Assembly (NCBI RefSeq): GCF_029193575.1
Contig: NZ_JARGCS010000012.1
Coordinates: 248,001 to 312,000 of the forward strand
DNA: 64,000 nt
Direction: 5' to 3'
Origin: Pseudomonas entomophila
Lineage (GTDB): Bacteria; Pseudomonadota; Gammaproteobacteria; Pseudomonadales; Pseudomonadaceae
The notes below the pieces were generated by a model. That model was given only the letters and a program-made list of their open reading frames with translations, ran no database searches and was not told the origin of the DNA. The position numbers were made by a program, and so were the translations under genes. Below, in pieces: positions 32,493-41,780 of this stretch. Numbering within the stretch: the stretch's first letter is position 1; every line of letters begins with the position of its first letter.

Positions 32493-33656
32493 TTACAGGT
32501 AGTAGGCTTTCAACGGCGGGAAGCCATTGAATTCCACCGCGCTGTAGCTGGTGGTGTACGCCCCGGTCGACAGCCAGTACAGGCGGTCGCCGATCGCCAG
32601 GTTCAGCGGCAGGCCGTACTTGTAGTGCTCGTACATGATGTCGGCGCTGTCGCAGGTCGGGCCGGCGATCACCACCTCTTCCACTTCACCTTTCTTCTCG
32701 ACCCAGATCGGGAACTTGATCGACTCGTCCATGGTTTCGATCAGGCCGGAGAACTTGCCCACGTCGGTGTAGACCCAGCGCTCGACCGCGGTACGCGACT
32801 TGCGCGCCACCAGCACCACTTCGCTGACCAGGATGCCGGCGTTGGCGATCAGCGAACGGCCTGGCTCCAGGATGATTTCCGGCAGGTCGTCGCCGAAGTC
32901 TTCCTTGAGGAAGCGGATGATTTCCTCGGCGTAGGTTTCCAGGCTGTTGGTGCGGGTGATGTAGTTGGCCGGGAAGCCGCCACCCATGTTGATCATCTTC
33001 AGCTCGATGCCGTCCTCGTCCTTCAGGCGCTCGAAGATCACCTTGACCTTGGCGATGGCCGCATCCCACACGCTGATGTCGCGCTGCTGCGAGCCAACGT
33101 GGAACGACACGCCGTAAGGCACCAGGCCCAGGTCGCGGGCGAGGATCAGCAGGTCCATGGCCATGTCGGTCTGGCAGCCGAACTTGCGCGACAGCGGCCA
33201 GTCGGCAGTGGTGGAGCCTTCGGTGAGGATGCGCACGTAGACCTTCGAGCCCGGTGCGGCCTTGGCGATGTTGCGCAGGTCGGCTTCGGAGTCGGTGGCG
33301 TACAGGCGCACGCCCTTCTCGTAGAAGTAGCGGATGTCCTTGGACTTCTTGATGGTGTTGCCGTAGCTGATGCGGTCGGCGCCGACACCCTGGTTCATCA
33401 CCTTGTCCAGCTCGTAGATCGAGGCGATGTCGAAGTTCGAGCCCTTGTCTTTGAGCAGGTCGATGATCTCGACGGCCGGGTTGGCCTTGACCGCGTAGTA
33501 GACCTTGGCGAACTCGAAACCGGCGCGCAGGTCGTCATAGGCCTGGCTGATCATCTGGGTGTCGATGAGTACGAACGGGGTTTCCTGCTTGTCGGCGAAC
33601 GCCTTCATCTTCTGGAAGGTTTCGCGCGCGAAATAGTCTTCGACCTGAATCGACAT
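32493..33656 (-). CDS. speC: ornithine (lysine/ornithine) decarboxylase, eukaryotic-type fold III
   Basis: Group IV PLP decarboxylase of 387 residues producing putrescine from ornithine. The cofactor Lys is K57 (YYAVKANP). The glycine loop MGGGFP, the EPGRSLIAN block and the catalytic Cys in GPTCDSAD are all present. It is not related to the large enteric fold-I SpeC despite the shared name. Start MSIQVEDYFA at 33656 has GGAG nine bases upstream; a start seven codons earlier is less likely. Neighbouring amine genes (43.9-47.7 kb) may connect to its product. Confidence 0.94.
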   Translation of the reverse strand: MSIQVEDYFARETFQKMKAFADKQETPFVLIDTQMISQAYDDLRAGFEFAKVYYAVKANPAVEIIDLLKDKGSNFDIASIYELDKVMNQGVGADRISYGNTIKKSKDIRYFYEKGVRLYATDSEADLRNIAKAAPGSKVYVRILTEGSTTADWPLSRKFGCQTDMAMDLLILARDLGLVPYGVSFHVGSQQRDISVWDAAIAKVKVIFERLKDEDGIELKMINMGGGFPANYITRTNSLETYAEEIIRFLKEDFGDDLPEIILEPGRSLIANAGILVSEVVLVARKSRTAVERWVYTDVGKFSGLIETMDESIKFPIWVEKKGEVEEVVIAGPTCDSADIMYEHYKYGLPLNLAIGDRLYWLSTGAYTTSYSAVEFNGFPPLKAYYL

Positions 33657-34226
33657 GCTCGTGGGCTCCATGGGCAAACTGAAAAAATAAGTGGCTGCAA
33701 ACTGAACGCCCTCCGTATCCCCACTTTGGTTCGCCTACTTCCCAAGGCATGTCGCCGAAAGCAAGAAGGCCGGGTTGCCGGTGGCCTTGCTGTCTCGTCG
33801 TCAGTACTTGAGCCGGATGGATCGTTTCCAGCATGGACGTTCGGCGCGCACTTTAGGACCTGAGGAATTCAAGATCAACCGCGTTCGTCGCGTATTCCCG
33901 ACCCGTTACCCTGATAACCGACCTGCATGACAGGCAGATGTTCCAGAAAACCCGCCAAGCGTTAAAAATTGTGGAATAGGCGGGGATCACGCAGGGATTC
34001 GCAGAAACCTTCGCGTGGCTGGCGGTTCGCCGAGAATCGCCGCGAAAGGGCTTTGGAACTGGCAGGTGAGCGTTTGCCGGTCTTTGCGAGGCCCTGACCC
34101 GGCTCTATAAGGTGTTCACATTTATGGCCACATCAGCGGCAGGCAAAAAATTGCCTAGAACCCCATAAATTTTTTGTTACCGAGCCTGCCAATGCCCTTG
34201 GTCGGCCATTCACATGGCCGATTGCC
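33657..34226. other. long intergenic region between speC and fecI
   Basis: About 570 bases with no convincing gene. On the minus strand it would be a long speC leader that includes an open frame from an ATG at 33834, overlapping speC out of frame. Near the right end are the hairpins AGGCAA-AAAA-TTGCCT (34141-34156) and TCGGCCAT-TCAC-ATGGCCGA (34202-34221). Confidence 0.6.
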
Positions 34227-34252
34227 GATGATGATGAGAAACATTACTATTC
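34227..34252 (+). promoter_or_regulatory. putative Fur box upstream of fecI
   Basis: GATGATGATGAGAAACATTA followed by CTATTC contains the GATxATGAGAAxxATTATxATT pattern typical of Fur sites in front of iron-starvation sigma genes. It starts 58 bases upstream of the fecI GTG. It overlaps three ATG codons in the fecI frame, which argues against those being the start. Confidence 0.65.
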
Positions 34253-34284
34253 ACGCCTCACTCTGCCTTCTGACGACTCCGACC

Positions 34285-34773
34285 GTGTCTGGACACAAAG
34301 GCTTTCTCGACCACTACCATGAGCTGATCGGCACCTGGACGCGCAAGTTGCGCAGTCGTCAGCAGGCCGAGGACCTCACCCACGATGCCTTCGTCCGCGT
34401 GTTGGAGAACCCGCGCGAGCAGGTCGAGCAGCCGCGCGCCTACCTTCACCAGACGGCCCGCAACATCGCCGTCGACGGGTTCCGTCGTGAAGACCGGCGC
34501 CAGGCCTTGGAGCTGGAACTGTTCGATGAAGGCGGCGGCGCCAATGGCGACCCGGAGGCGTACATGCATGCCCTGGAACTGGCCGATTCGGTCGAACGCG
34601 CGCTGGCGCAGTTGCCGCTCAATTGCCGGCGGGTGTTCGTCTGGCAGAAGCTCGAAGGCCTGAGCCAGGCGGAAATCGCCGAGCGAATGGGTTTGACCAA
34701 GAACATGGTCGAGAAGTATATGATCCGCACGCTCCGACATCTGCGTGAGCACCTGGATGTGACGGCCAGATGA
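34285..34773 (+). CDS. fecI: FecI-family ECF sigma factor
   Basis: Iron-starvation sigma factor of 162 residues. Region 2 contains AEDLTHDAFVRVLE and RAYLHQTARNIAVDGFRR; region 4 has LPLNCRRVFVWQKLEGLSQAEIAERMGLTKNMVEKYM. The frame runs further upstream, but the Fur-like site and sigma-domain alignment favour GTG 34285 (MSGHKGFLDHYHE). It overlaps fecR by ATGA. With fecR and fecA it should form a ferric-citrate surface-signalling system. Confidence 0.92.
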   Translation: MSGHKGFLDHYHELIGTWTRKLRSRQQAEDLTHDAFVRVLENPREQVEQPRAYLHQTARNIAVDGFRREDRRQALELELFDEGGGANGDPEAYMHALELADSVERALAQLPLNCRRVFVWQKLEGLSQAEIAERMGLTKNMVEKYMIRTLRHLREHLDVTAR

Positions 34774-35741
34774 GTCAGGAGACCCTTTCGATGAAACAGC
34801 AGGTACGCGAACAGGCAGCCGAATGGTTCGCCCGCGTGCAGGACGCGCCCGATGACAGCGCGTTGCAGGCGCACCTGCGCCAGTGGCTCGACCGCGACCC
34901 CGAGCACCGCCGCGAGTACGACGTGCTCGGCCAGCTGTGGTGCGTCGCCGGGCTGGTGCCGCGGCAACGCCTTGAAGCCTTGTGCCAGCCGGAACCGGTG
35001 CACCGCTTGCCGCGCCGGCGTTTCCTGCACCAGGCCCTGGCCGCTGGCGTGGCGGTGGTCGCCGTGGGCCTCGGCTGGGGCGGCTGGCAGTACCAGCAAC
35101 TGAATCACCATGAGCAGCTGCAGACCGCGCTGGGCGAGCGCCGCCAGGTCGAGTTGCCCGACGGCTCGCGTCTGGAACTCAACAGCGGGACGCGCCTGAG
35201 CGTTGTGTTCAGCGCCGGGCAGCGCCAGGTGCGCCTGGAGGCGGGCGAGGCGATGTTCAGCGTCGCCCATGACAGCGGCCGGCCGTTCGTGGTCGGTACC
35301 GCCCAGGGCAGCGTCACGGTGACCGGCACGCGCTTCGATGTGCGCCAGGACGCGGCACTCACCCGAGTGGCGGTGGAACAAGGCTCGGTCCGGGTAGAGG
35401 GGCGCGGCGGCTCGCTGGCGCAACTGACCGCTGGGCAAGGTTCGCACATCGACCAGAAAGGCCAGGTGGCGGCGCCCTATGCGGTCAACGCCGCCAGCCT
35501 CACCGCGTGGCGCGAGGGCAAGCTGGTGTTCGACAACGCCACCCTGGCCGAGGTGGTCGCCGAAGTCTCGCGCTACCGGGCTCAGCCACTGCGCGTGGCG
35601 CCGGGCAAAGTGGCCGGTCTGCGCTTGTCCAGCACCTTCAGCACCGACGATACCGACGCCCTGCTGCGGGCCCTGCCGAGCATCCTGCCGGTGGCCATCA
35701 AGGCCCATGCCGACGGCTCCAGCGAAATTATCGCGAAATAG
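34770..35741 (+). CDS. fecR: FecR-type anti-sigma/signal transducer
   Basis: 323 residues. An N-terminal cytoplasmic DUF4880-type domain (AAEWFARVQDAPDDS ... LRQWLDRDPEHRREYD) that binds sigma precedes one membrane segment at about 88-106, then a periplasmic FecR domain (VELPDGSRLELNSGTRLSV ... VTGTRFDVR) and a C-terminal STN-like tail (LVFDNATLAEVVAEVSRY). ATG 34770 overlaps the fecI stop. ATG 34791 (MKQQVREQ) has the better ribosome site AGGAG nine bases upstream and may be the real start. Confidence 0.92.
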   Translation: MSQETLSMKQQVREQAAEWFARVQDAPDDSALQAHLRQWLDRDPEHRREYDVLGQLWCVAGLVPRQRLEALCQPEPVHRLPRRRFLHQALAAGVAVVAVGLGWGGWQYQQLNHHEQLQTALGERRQVELPDGSRLELNSGTRLSVVFSAGQRQVRLEAGEAMFSVAHDSGRPFVVGTAQGSVTVTGTRFDVRQDAALTRVAVEQGSVRVEGRGGSLAQLTAGQGSHIDQKGQVAAPYAVNAASLTAWREGKLVFDNATLAEVVAEVSRYRAQPLRVAPGKVAGLRLSSTFSTDDTDALLRALPSILPVAIKAHADGSSEIIAK

Positions 35742-35849
35742 ATTCAGGTTTTTTTCCGCTCGTTCGTCTTCCTCGCCAGCTGCAACTGCCAAGCATTCCC
35801 ATTTGCGTGTGGTTGGCATTCATCCCGACTTTCAGGACCGATCGAAGAC

Positions 35850-38279
35850 GTGAACAACAACAAGCCCCTGCTTCATCTGCGCCGTCTGGCGCTGGCCCTC
35901 GCGGTCAGTGCCGCCGCCACCCACAGCTACGTCGCCCAGGCCGCCTCGAGCATCCAGATCCAGGCTCAGCCGTTGGCCCAGGCCCTGGCCCAGCTGGGTC
36001 AGCAGACCAACCTGCAGCTGTTCTTCAGCCCGGAGCTGGTGGCCGGCAAGCAAGCCCCGGCGGTGTCCGGCAACCTGGCGCCCGAGCAGGCGCTGCAGCA
36101 ACTGCTGCAAGGCAGCGGGCTGACCTACGAGATCTCCCAGGACACCGTGGTGGTCAAGCCCGTGCAGGCCGCCGGCACCCAGGCCACCGGCAGCCTGGAG
36201 CTGGCGCCCACCGACATCAAGGTGGTTGGCGACTGGCTGGGCGACGCCGACCAGGCCGTGGTGCAGAACCACCCCGGCGCGCGCACCGTGGTGCGCCGCC
36301 AGGAGATGGTCGAGCAGGGCACCATGAACGTGCGTGACGCGCTGCGTGGCATTCCCGGCGTGCAGGTGCAGGATTCCAACGGCACCGGCGGCAGCGACCT
36401 GTCGCTGAACGTCGGCGTGCGTGGCCTGACCTCGCGCCTGTCGCCGCGCTCGACCGTGCTGATCGATGGCGTGCCGGCATCCTTCGCGCCTTATGGCCAG
36501 CCGCAGCTGTCGATGGCGCCGATTTCCTCGGGCAACCTCGACAGCATCGACGTGGTACGCGGTGCCGGTTCGGTGCGCTATGGCCCGCAGAACGTCGGCG
36601 GGGTGATCAACTTCGTCACCCGCGCGATCCCTGAAAAAGCCACCGCCGAGCTGGGCACCACCCTGGAAACCTCCAAGTATGGTGGCTGGAAGCACACCGA
36701 GTCGGCCTTCGTCGGCGGCACCGCCGACAACGGCATCGGCGTGGCGCTGCTGTACTCCGGGGTGAATGGCAACGGCTACCGTCGCAGCAACAACGACAAC
36801 GACATCGACGACGTGCTGCTCAAGACCCACTGGGCCCCCACCGAGAGCGATGAGTTCTGGCTGAACTTCCACTACTACGATGGCCGAGCCGACATGCCCG
36901 GCGGCCTGACCCAGGCCCAGTACGACAGCGACCCGTACCAGTCCCTGCGCGACTACGACTACTTCAGCGGCCGTCGCAAGGACGTCTCGTTCAAGTGGCA
37001 GCGGCAGATCGACGACGCCACCCAGTTCGAGGTGCTGACCTACTACACCGACAGCTTCCGTGGCAGTGCCATCGCCGCCCGCGACCAGCGCACCCTGTCG
37101 GCGTTCCCGCGCAACTACTACACCTTCGCCATCGAGCCGCGTGTGTCGCGGATCTTCTTCACCGGCCCCGCGACCCAGGAAGTCAGCGTCGGCTATCGCT
37201 ACCTGAAGGAGGCGATGCGCGAGCAGGCCTCGCGCCTGGCCCTGGTCAACAACGTGCCGACCGTCACCCCAACCTCCGACGGCCACGTCTACCAGGACCG
37301 CAGCGGCGGCACCGAGGCCAGTGCCTACTACATCGACGACAAGATCGACATCGGCAACTGGACCATCACCCCGGGCATCCGCTTCGAGCACATCAACACC
37401 GACTGGCGCGACCGCCCGGTGCTCGACACCAACAACCGCCCGGTGCCGGAGAAGAACCGCAGCATCACCAGCAACGAGCCGCTGCCAGCGCTGAGCGTGA
37501 TGTACCACCTGTCCGATGCGTGGAAGCTGTTCGCCAACTACGAGACCTCGTTCGGCAGCCTGCAGTACTTCCAGCTCGGCCAGGGTGGCGTTGGCAACAG
37601 CACCGCCAACGGCCTGGAGCCGGAGAAGGCCAAGACCTACGAGATCGGCACGCGCTATGACAACGGCAGCTTCGCCGGTGAGCTGACCGCGTTCTACATC
37701 GACTTCGACGATGAGCTGCAGTACATCAGCAACGATGTGGGTTGGACCAACCTGGGCGCGACCAAGCACCAGGGTATCGAAGCCTCGATGCGCTACGACC
37801 TGTCGGGTCTGGACTCACGCCTGGACGGCCTGTCGGCCAACGCCGGCTTCACCTACACCCGCGCTACCTACGAGGGTGAGATCCCGGGCTTCAAGGGCCG
37901 CGACCTGCCGTTCTACTCGCGCCAAGTGGTCACCGCGGGCCTGCGCTACGAGATCAACCGCTGGACCTGGAACGTCGATGCCTTCGCCCAGTCCAAGCAG
38001 CGCGCACCGGGTACCGGCGTGAACGCCGACGGCAGCTTCACCGGCAACTACATCACCGAGCCGAGTGCCGATGGGCAGTTCGGCAACATTCCGGGCTACG
38101 TCACCTGGCATGCGCGCGGTGGCTATGACTTCGGGCCGCAGTTGTCGAACCTGAAGCTGGCTGCCGGGGTGAAGAACATCTTCGACAAGCAGTACTACAC
38201 CCGCTCCAGCGACAACAACGCCGGGTTGTACGTGGGTGAGCCGCGGACCTTCTACGTGCAGGCCAGCGTAGGGTTCTGA
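35850..38279 (+). CDS. fecA: TonB-dependent ferric citrate receptor FecA (with signalling domain)
   Basis: 809-residue outer-membrane receptor. Signal peptide to about residue 31 (AQA-ASS). An STN signalling domain at about 33-105 (IQIQAQPLAQALAQLGQQTN, LQQLLQGSGLTYE) talks to FecR. The plug is very close to enteric FecA (NVGVRGL, RSTVLIDGVP, APYGQPQLSMAP, VRGAGSVRYGPQNVGGVINF). The barrel ends in VQASVGF with terminal Phe. It starts at GTG 35850, 108 bases after fecR; a FecI promoter is expected there but not identified. Confidence 0.92.
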   Translation: MNNNKPLLHLRRLALALAVSAAATHSYVAQAASSIQIQAQPLAQALAQLGQQTNLQLFFSPELVAGKQAPAVSGNLAPEQALQQLLQGSGLTYEISQDTVVVKPVQAAGTQATGSLELAPTDIKVVGDWLGDADQAVVQNHPGARTVVRRQEMVEQGTMNVRDALRGIPGVQVQDSNGTGGSDLSLNVGVRGLTSRLSPRSTVLIDGVPASFAPYGQPQLSMAPISSGNLDSIDVVRGAGSVRYGPQNVGGVINFVTRAIPEKATAELGTTLETSKYGGWKHTESAFVGGTADNGIGVALLYSGVNGNGYRRSNNDNDIDDVLLKTHWAPTESDEFWLNFHYYDGRADMPGGLTQAQYDSDPYQSLRDYDYFSGRRKDVSFKWQRQIDDATQFEVLTYYTDSFRGSAIAARDQRTLSAFPRNYYTFAIEPRVSRIFFTGPATQEVSVGYRYLKEAMREQASRLALVNNVPTVTPTSDGHVYQDRSGGTEASAYYIDDKIDIGNWTITPGIRFEHINTDWRDRPVLDTNNRPVPEKNRSITSNEPLPALSVMYHLSDAWKLFANYETSFGSLQYFQLGQGGVGNSTANGLEPEKAKTYEIGTRYDNGSFAGELTAFYIDFDDELQYISNDVGWTNLGATKHQGIEASMRYDLSGLDSRLDGLSANAGFTYTRATYEGEIPGFKGRDLPFYSRQVVTAGLRYEINRWTWNVDAFAQSKQRAPGTGVNADGSFTGNYITEPSADGQFGNIPGYVTWHARGGYDFGPQLSNLKLAAGVKNIFDKQYYTRSSDNNAGLYVGEPRTFYVQASVGF

Positions 38280-38290
38280 TAGCGCCACAG

Positions 38291-38310
38291 CGCCGCCCTG
38301 ACGGGCGGCG
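38291..38310. terminator. hairpin between convergent fecA and the ABC ATPase gene
   Basis: CGCCGCCC-TGAC-GGGCGGCG, an 8-bp perfect stem with a 4-base loop in the 58-base convergent gap. T-tract is weak. Confidence 0.65.
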
Positions 38311-38337
38311 CTTCCCTTGCAGGAGCGGGCGTTGGTT

Positions 38338-39495
38338 TCAGGAGGCCACAGCCTCCGCTGGCGACACGATGCTGGTCTTCCCTCCCCGCGACCGCCCCGA
38401 ACTCAGGTACGCCGCAATCGATTCCTGGGTCACCTCGCCCAGAAACACCTGTTCGGCATCCAGCACCGGCAACCACGCGCGGTTGAACTCGTACATCCGC
38501 GACAGCAGGATGCGCAGGTGCTCATCATGCGCCGCCGTGGCGTTGAACGGCCGCAGGAAATCCCCGCAACTGCCTTGCTGGCGATGCATGTCGCGTCGGC
38601 GCACGTAGCCCAGCGCCTTGTTCGCCGCATCGGTCACCACCACGTAGCGGCGGTCGTGTTCATCCAGCAACTCCAATGCATCGCTCACCGGCGTTTCGGG
38701 GCTGACCGACGGCGCGTTGTCCGCCGCATCCTCGGCGCGCACCAGCAGCAGGCGCTTGAGGGTGCTGTCCTGGCCGACGAAGTTGCTCACGAAGTCATCC
38801 ACCGGGTGCGCCAGCAGGGTGTCGGGGTGGTCCAGCTGCAGCAGCTTGCCGGCGCGGAAGATGGCGATCTTGTCGCCCAGCTTGATCGCCTCGTCGATGT
38901 CATGGCTGACCATGATCACCGTCTTGTTCAGTGCCCGCTGCATCTCGAAGAACTCGTTCTGGATCATTTCCCGGTTGATCGGGTCGACCGCACCGAACGG
39001 CTCGTCCATCAACAGCACCGGCGCCTCGGCGGCCAGCGCGCGGATCACCCCGATACGCTGCTGCTGGCCACCGGACAGCTCGCGCGGGTAGCGCTGCAGG
39101 TACTGCTTGGGCTCGAGCTTGATCATGCTCATCAGCTCGCGGGCGCGCTCGTGGCAGCGTTGCTTGTCCCAGCCGAGCAGGCGCGGGACCACGGTGATGT
39201 TTTCCTCGATGGTCATGTTGGGGAACAGGCCGATCTGCTGGATCACGTAGCCGATGTGGCGACGCAGGGTCACTTCGTCCAGGCCGGTGGTGTCCTCGCC
39301 GTTGATGAACACCTGGCCCGAGGTCGGGGTGATCAGGCGGTTGATCATCTTCAGCGTGGTGCTCTTGCCGCAGCCGGAGGGGCCGAGGAAGACGCAAATC
39401 TCGCCTTCGTTGACGGTCAGGCTGACCGAGTCGACGGCTTTGACGTCCTTGCCGTTGGCGTTGAAGGTCTTGCTGAGGTTCTTCAATTCGATCAT
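38338..39495 (-). CDS. quaternary-amine ABC transporter ATP-binding protein (OpuCA/YehX type)
   Basis: 385 residues. The ATPase half has Walker A GPSGCGKST near residue 37, signature LSGGQQQRIGV and Walker B VLLMDEPF. From about residue 250 a pair of CBS modules follows (VSPETPVSDALELLDEHDRRYVVV in pieces, then MYEFNRAWLPVLDAEQVFLGEVT), the sensor part of OpuCA-type ATPases for ionic strength. Last gene of a four-gene minus-strand operon; overlaps the preceding permease by ATGA. Substrate is probably glycine betaine, choline or carnitine. Confidence 0.92.
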   Translation of the reverse strand: MIELKNLSKTFNANGKDVKAVDSVSLTVNEGEICVFLGPSGCGKSTTLKMINRLITPTSGQVFINGEDTTGLDEVTLRRHIGYVIQQIGLFPNMTIEENITVVPRLLGWDKQRCHERARELMSMIKLEPKQYLQRYPRELSGGQQQRIGVIRALAAEAPVLLMDEPFGAVDPINREMIQNEFFEMQRALNKTVIMVSHDIDEAIKLGDKIAIFRAGKLLQLDHPDTLLAHPVDDFVSNFVGQDSTLKRLLLVRAEDAADNAPSVSPETPVSDALELLDEHDRRYVVVTDAANKALGYVRRRDMHRQQGSCGDFLRPFNATAAHDEHLRILLSRMYEFNRAWLPVLDAEQVFLGEVTQESIAAYLSSGRSRGGKTSIVSPAEAVAS

Positions 39496-40145
39496 GAGCG
39501 CAGTCCTTCTGGAGTCAGGGCACGTTGCAGGGTTTGCAGGAGCAGGTCGGCGACGATCGCCAGCAGGCTGACCAGCACGGCGCCTACCAGCAGCATGGAC
39601 ATGTCGCTGCGGCTGATGGAGGTCAGGATGAGCACGCCCAGGCCTCCGGCACCGATGGTCGCGGCGATGGTCATGACACCGATGTTCATCACCACCGCAG
39701 TGCGCACGCCCGCGAGGATCACTGGTACGGCGATGGGCAACTCGACCATGCGCAGGCGCTGGCCGAAGGTCATGCCGATGCCGCGCGCGGCCTCACGGAT
39801 ACCGGGCTCTACGTTGGTCAGGGCCAGGTAGGTGTTGCGCAGGATCGGCAGCAGCGAATAGAGGAACACCGCCGTGATCGCCGGCAACGGCCCCAGGCCT
39901 TGGCCAAACTTGGAATAGAACGGTAGCAGCAGGCCGAACAGGGCGATCGACGGGATGGTCAGCAGCACCGTGGCACTGGCCTGCAAGGGGCCTGCGAGGG
40001 CGGGGAAGCGGGTCATCAGGATGCCCAGTGGCACGCCGATGACGATGGCCAGGCCCACGGCGATGCCGACCAGGGCGATGTGCTGCCCGGTCAGTTGCAG
40101 GACCTGGGCCCAGTCGAGGTGGGCGAAGGTATCGAGCAGGTTCAT
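39492..40145 (-). CDS. quaternary-amine ABC transporter permease (OpuCB type)
   Basis: 217-residue inner-membrane permease with about five to six hydrophobic segments. The cytoplasmic coupling loop is EAARGIGMTFGQRLRMVELPIAVPVILAGVRTA (in two parts). It overlaps both neighbours by four bases, so binding protein, permease and ATPase are tightly coupled. Confidence 0.92.
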   Translation of the reverse strand: MNLLDTFAHLDWAQVLQLTGQHIALVGIAVGLAIVIGVPLGILMTRFPALAGPLQASATVLLTIPSIALFGLLLPFYSKFGQGLGPLPAITAVFLYSLLPILRNTYLALTNVEPGIREAARGIGMTFGQRLRMVELPIAVPVILAGVRTAVVMNIGVMTIAATIGAGGLGVLILTSISRSDMSMLLVGAVLVSLLAIVADLLLQTLQRALTPEGLRS

Positions 40146-41053
40146 GGCTGTACCTCGCTGAACGGGTGGTCACGCAGGAAGGCCTTGGCGACCACGCTGG
40201 GGCTCTGGTGCTCGACGTCTACCTTGGCGTTGAGCTGGCGCATGGTCTCGTCGTCGAGCTGCTCGGCCAGCGGCTTGAGCAGGGTGGCCAGGTTCGGATG
40301 GGCGTCGAGCACGGCCTTGCGCACCACGGGGGCGGCGGTGTAGTCGGGGAAGTAGCGCTTGTCGTCGTCCAGCAGCTTGAGGTCGAAGGCGCTCAGGCGG
40401 CCGTCGGTGGTGTAGACCAGGCCGGCGAACACCTGGTTGTTGCGCAGTGCGGTGTACACCAGGCCGGCGTCCATCTGACGGATGCTGGCGCGGCCCAGGG
40501 GCATGTCGTACATGGCCTTGAGGCCGTCGAGGCCATCGGGGCGGTTGGCGAACTCGGTGTCCAGGGCCACCAGGTGGGTGCGTTCGTGCTCATCACGCAG
40601 CACCTGGTTGAGCTGGCTGATGTTGGTGACCTGCGGGTAGGCCTCGGCGACCTTGCGTGGCAGGGCCAGGGCGTAGGTGTTGCTGAATTTCGAGGGTGTC
40701 AGCCAGATCAGGTCTTTCTTCGCGTCCAGCGCCTTGACCTTGGCGTAGGTCGCCTCGGCGCTGGGCATGCGTTCCTCGATATGGTTGTAGGACACCAGCG
40801 ACACCCCGGTGTATTCCCACATCAGGTCGAGCTGGCCGGTTTCGTGGGCCTGGCGCGCCAGGCTGCTGCCCAGGCCACCGGTGACGCGCACCTCGAAGCC
40901 GTTGGCGCGCAGGTACTGGGCGGTGATTTCGGCGAGCACGGTCTGTTCGGTGAACACCCGCGCGCCGATACGGATCAGCGGTTTTTCCGCTGCCTGGGTG
41001 ATGCCTGCGAACAGCAAGGCCGCGCCCAGGAGCAAGGCGATTCTTTTCTTCAT
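40142..41053 (-). CDS. quaternary-amine ABC transporter substrate-binding protein (OpuCC/OsmF type)
   Basis: 303 residues with a signal peptide (ALLFAGITQA-AEK). The OpuAC/QAT fold is recognisable from IRIGARVFTEQTVLAEI, GGLGSSLARQAHETGQLDLMWEYTG (in parts) and YTTDGRLSAFDLKLLDDDKRYFPDY (in parts). Periplasmic ligand capture for the two permeases on either side. No lipobox Cys follows the signal, so it should be free in the periplasm. Confidence 0.92.
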   Translation of the reverse strand: MKKRIALLLGAALLFAGITQAAEKPLIRIGARVFTEQTVLAEITAQYLRANGFEVRVTGGLGSSLARQAHETGQLDLMWEYTGVSLVSYNHIEERMPSAEATYAKVKALDAKKDLIWLTPSKFSNTYALALPRKVAEAYPQVTNISQLNQVLRDEHERTHLVALDTEFANRPDGLDGLKAMYDMPLGRASIRQMDAGLVYTALRNNQVFAGLVYTTDGRLSAFDLKLLDDDKRYFPDYTAAPVVRKAVLDAHPNLATLLKPLAEQLDDETMRQLNAKVDVEHQSPSVVAKAFLRDHPFSEVQP

Positions 41054-41066
41054 GGGTTCCCTCTGC

Positions 41067-41780
41067 TTATTGGGCCAGGCCGCGTTCCAGCCAGCGCTTG
41101 CTGGAGAAACTCACCAACGCATCCAGCGCCAGGGCCAGCAGCGCGGTGCAGGCCGCGCCGAGCAGCAACTGCGGTTGGTTGTTCAGGGCGATGCCGGGGA
41201 AGATCAGGCTGCCCAGGCTGTTGGCGCCGATCAGGAACGCCAGTGGCGCGGTGCCCACGTTCAATGCCAGGGCCACGCGCACACCGCCGACGATGATCGG
41301 CACGGCATTGGGCAATTCGACTTGCCACAGTTGCTGGCGCGGGGTCATGCCGATGCCGGTGGCGGCTTCCTTGAGCGAGGCGGGAACGTTCTTCAGCCCT
41401 TCGTAGGTGTTGCGCACGATGGGCAGGAGCGAGGCGAGGAACAACGCGAAGATCGCGGGCCCGGCGCCGATGCCCAGAATACTCAGGGCAATGGCCAGAA
41501 CGGCCAGTGGGGGGATGGTGTTGCCAACGTTGAAGAACTGCATGAAGCGCTCGGCTTTGTCGACCCGGTGCGGTCGACTGAGCACAATGCCAGCGGGGAT
41601 GCCCACGGCCAGGGCCGCCGCCATCGAAGCCAGCACCAGGACCAGGTGCGCTTGCAGGTAGAACCCAAGATCGTCGCGGTAGCGGGCGATCGTGTCGATG
41701 CCGATCCAGTGGACCAGCAGGGCCAGGATGACGAGCACGGCGGCCCATCCCATCAGTCCCTTTGCGTAGCGTTTAGCCAC
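41067..41780 (-). CDS. quaternary-amine ABC transporter permease (OpuCD type)
   Basis: First gene of the operon, 237 residues from GTG 41780 (MAKRYAKGLMGWAAVLV), which has AAGGAG seven bases upstream; a start ten codons earlier lacks this. Contains the coupling loop EAATGIGMTPRQQLWQVELPNAVPIIVGG (in parts), the pattern of its sister permease. Order permease, binding protein, permease, ATPase differs from the CA-CB-CC-CD order of the Bacillus OpuC operon. Confidence 0.9.
   Translation of the reverse strand: MAKRYAKGLMGWAAVLVILALLVHWIGIDTIARYRDDLGFYLQAHLVLVLASMAAALAVGIPAGIVLSRPHRVDKAERFMQFFNVGNTIPPLAVLAIALSILGIGAGPAIFALFLASLLPIVRNTYEGLKNVPASLKEAATGIGMTPRQQLWQVELPNAVPIIVGGVRVALALNVGTAPLAFLIGANSLGSLIFPGIALNNQPQLLLGAACTALLALALDALVSFSSKRWLERGLAQ

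Noticed and set aside
32625..33863. A 412-codon plus-strand frame opposite speC
   Set aside because: Shadow; speC has all active-site motifs.
35832..37769. A 645-codon minus-strand frame opposite fecA
   Set aside because: Shadow of the FecA coding strand.
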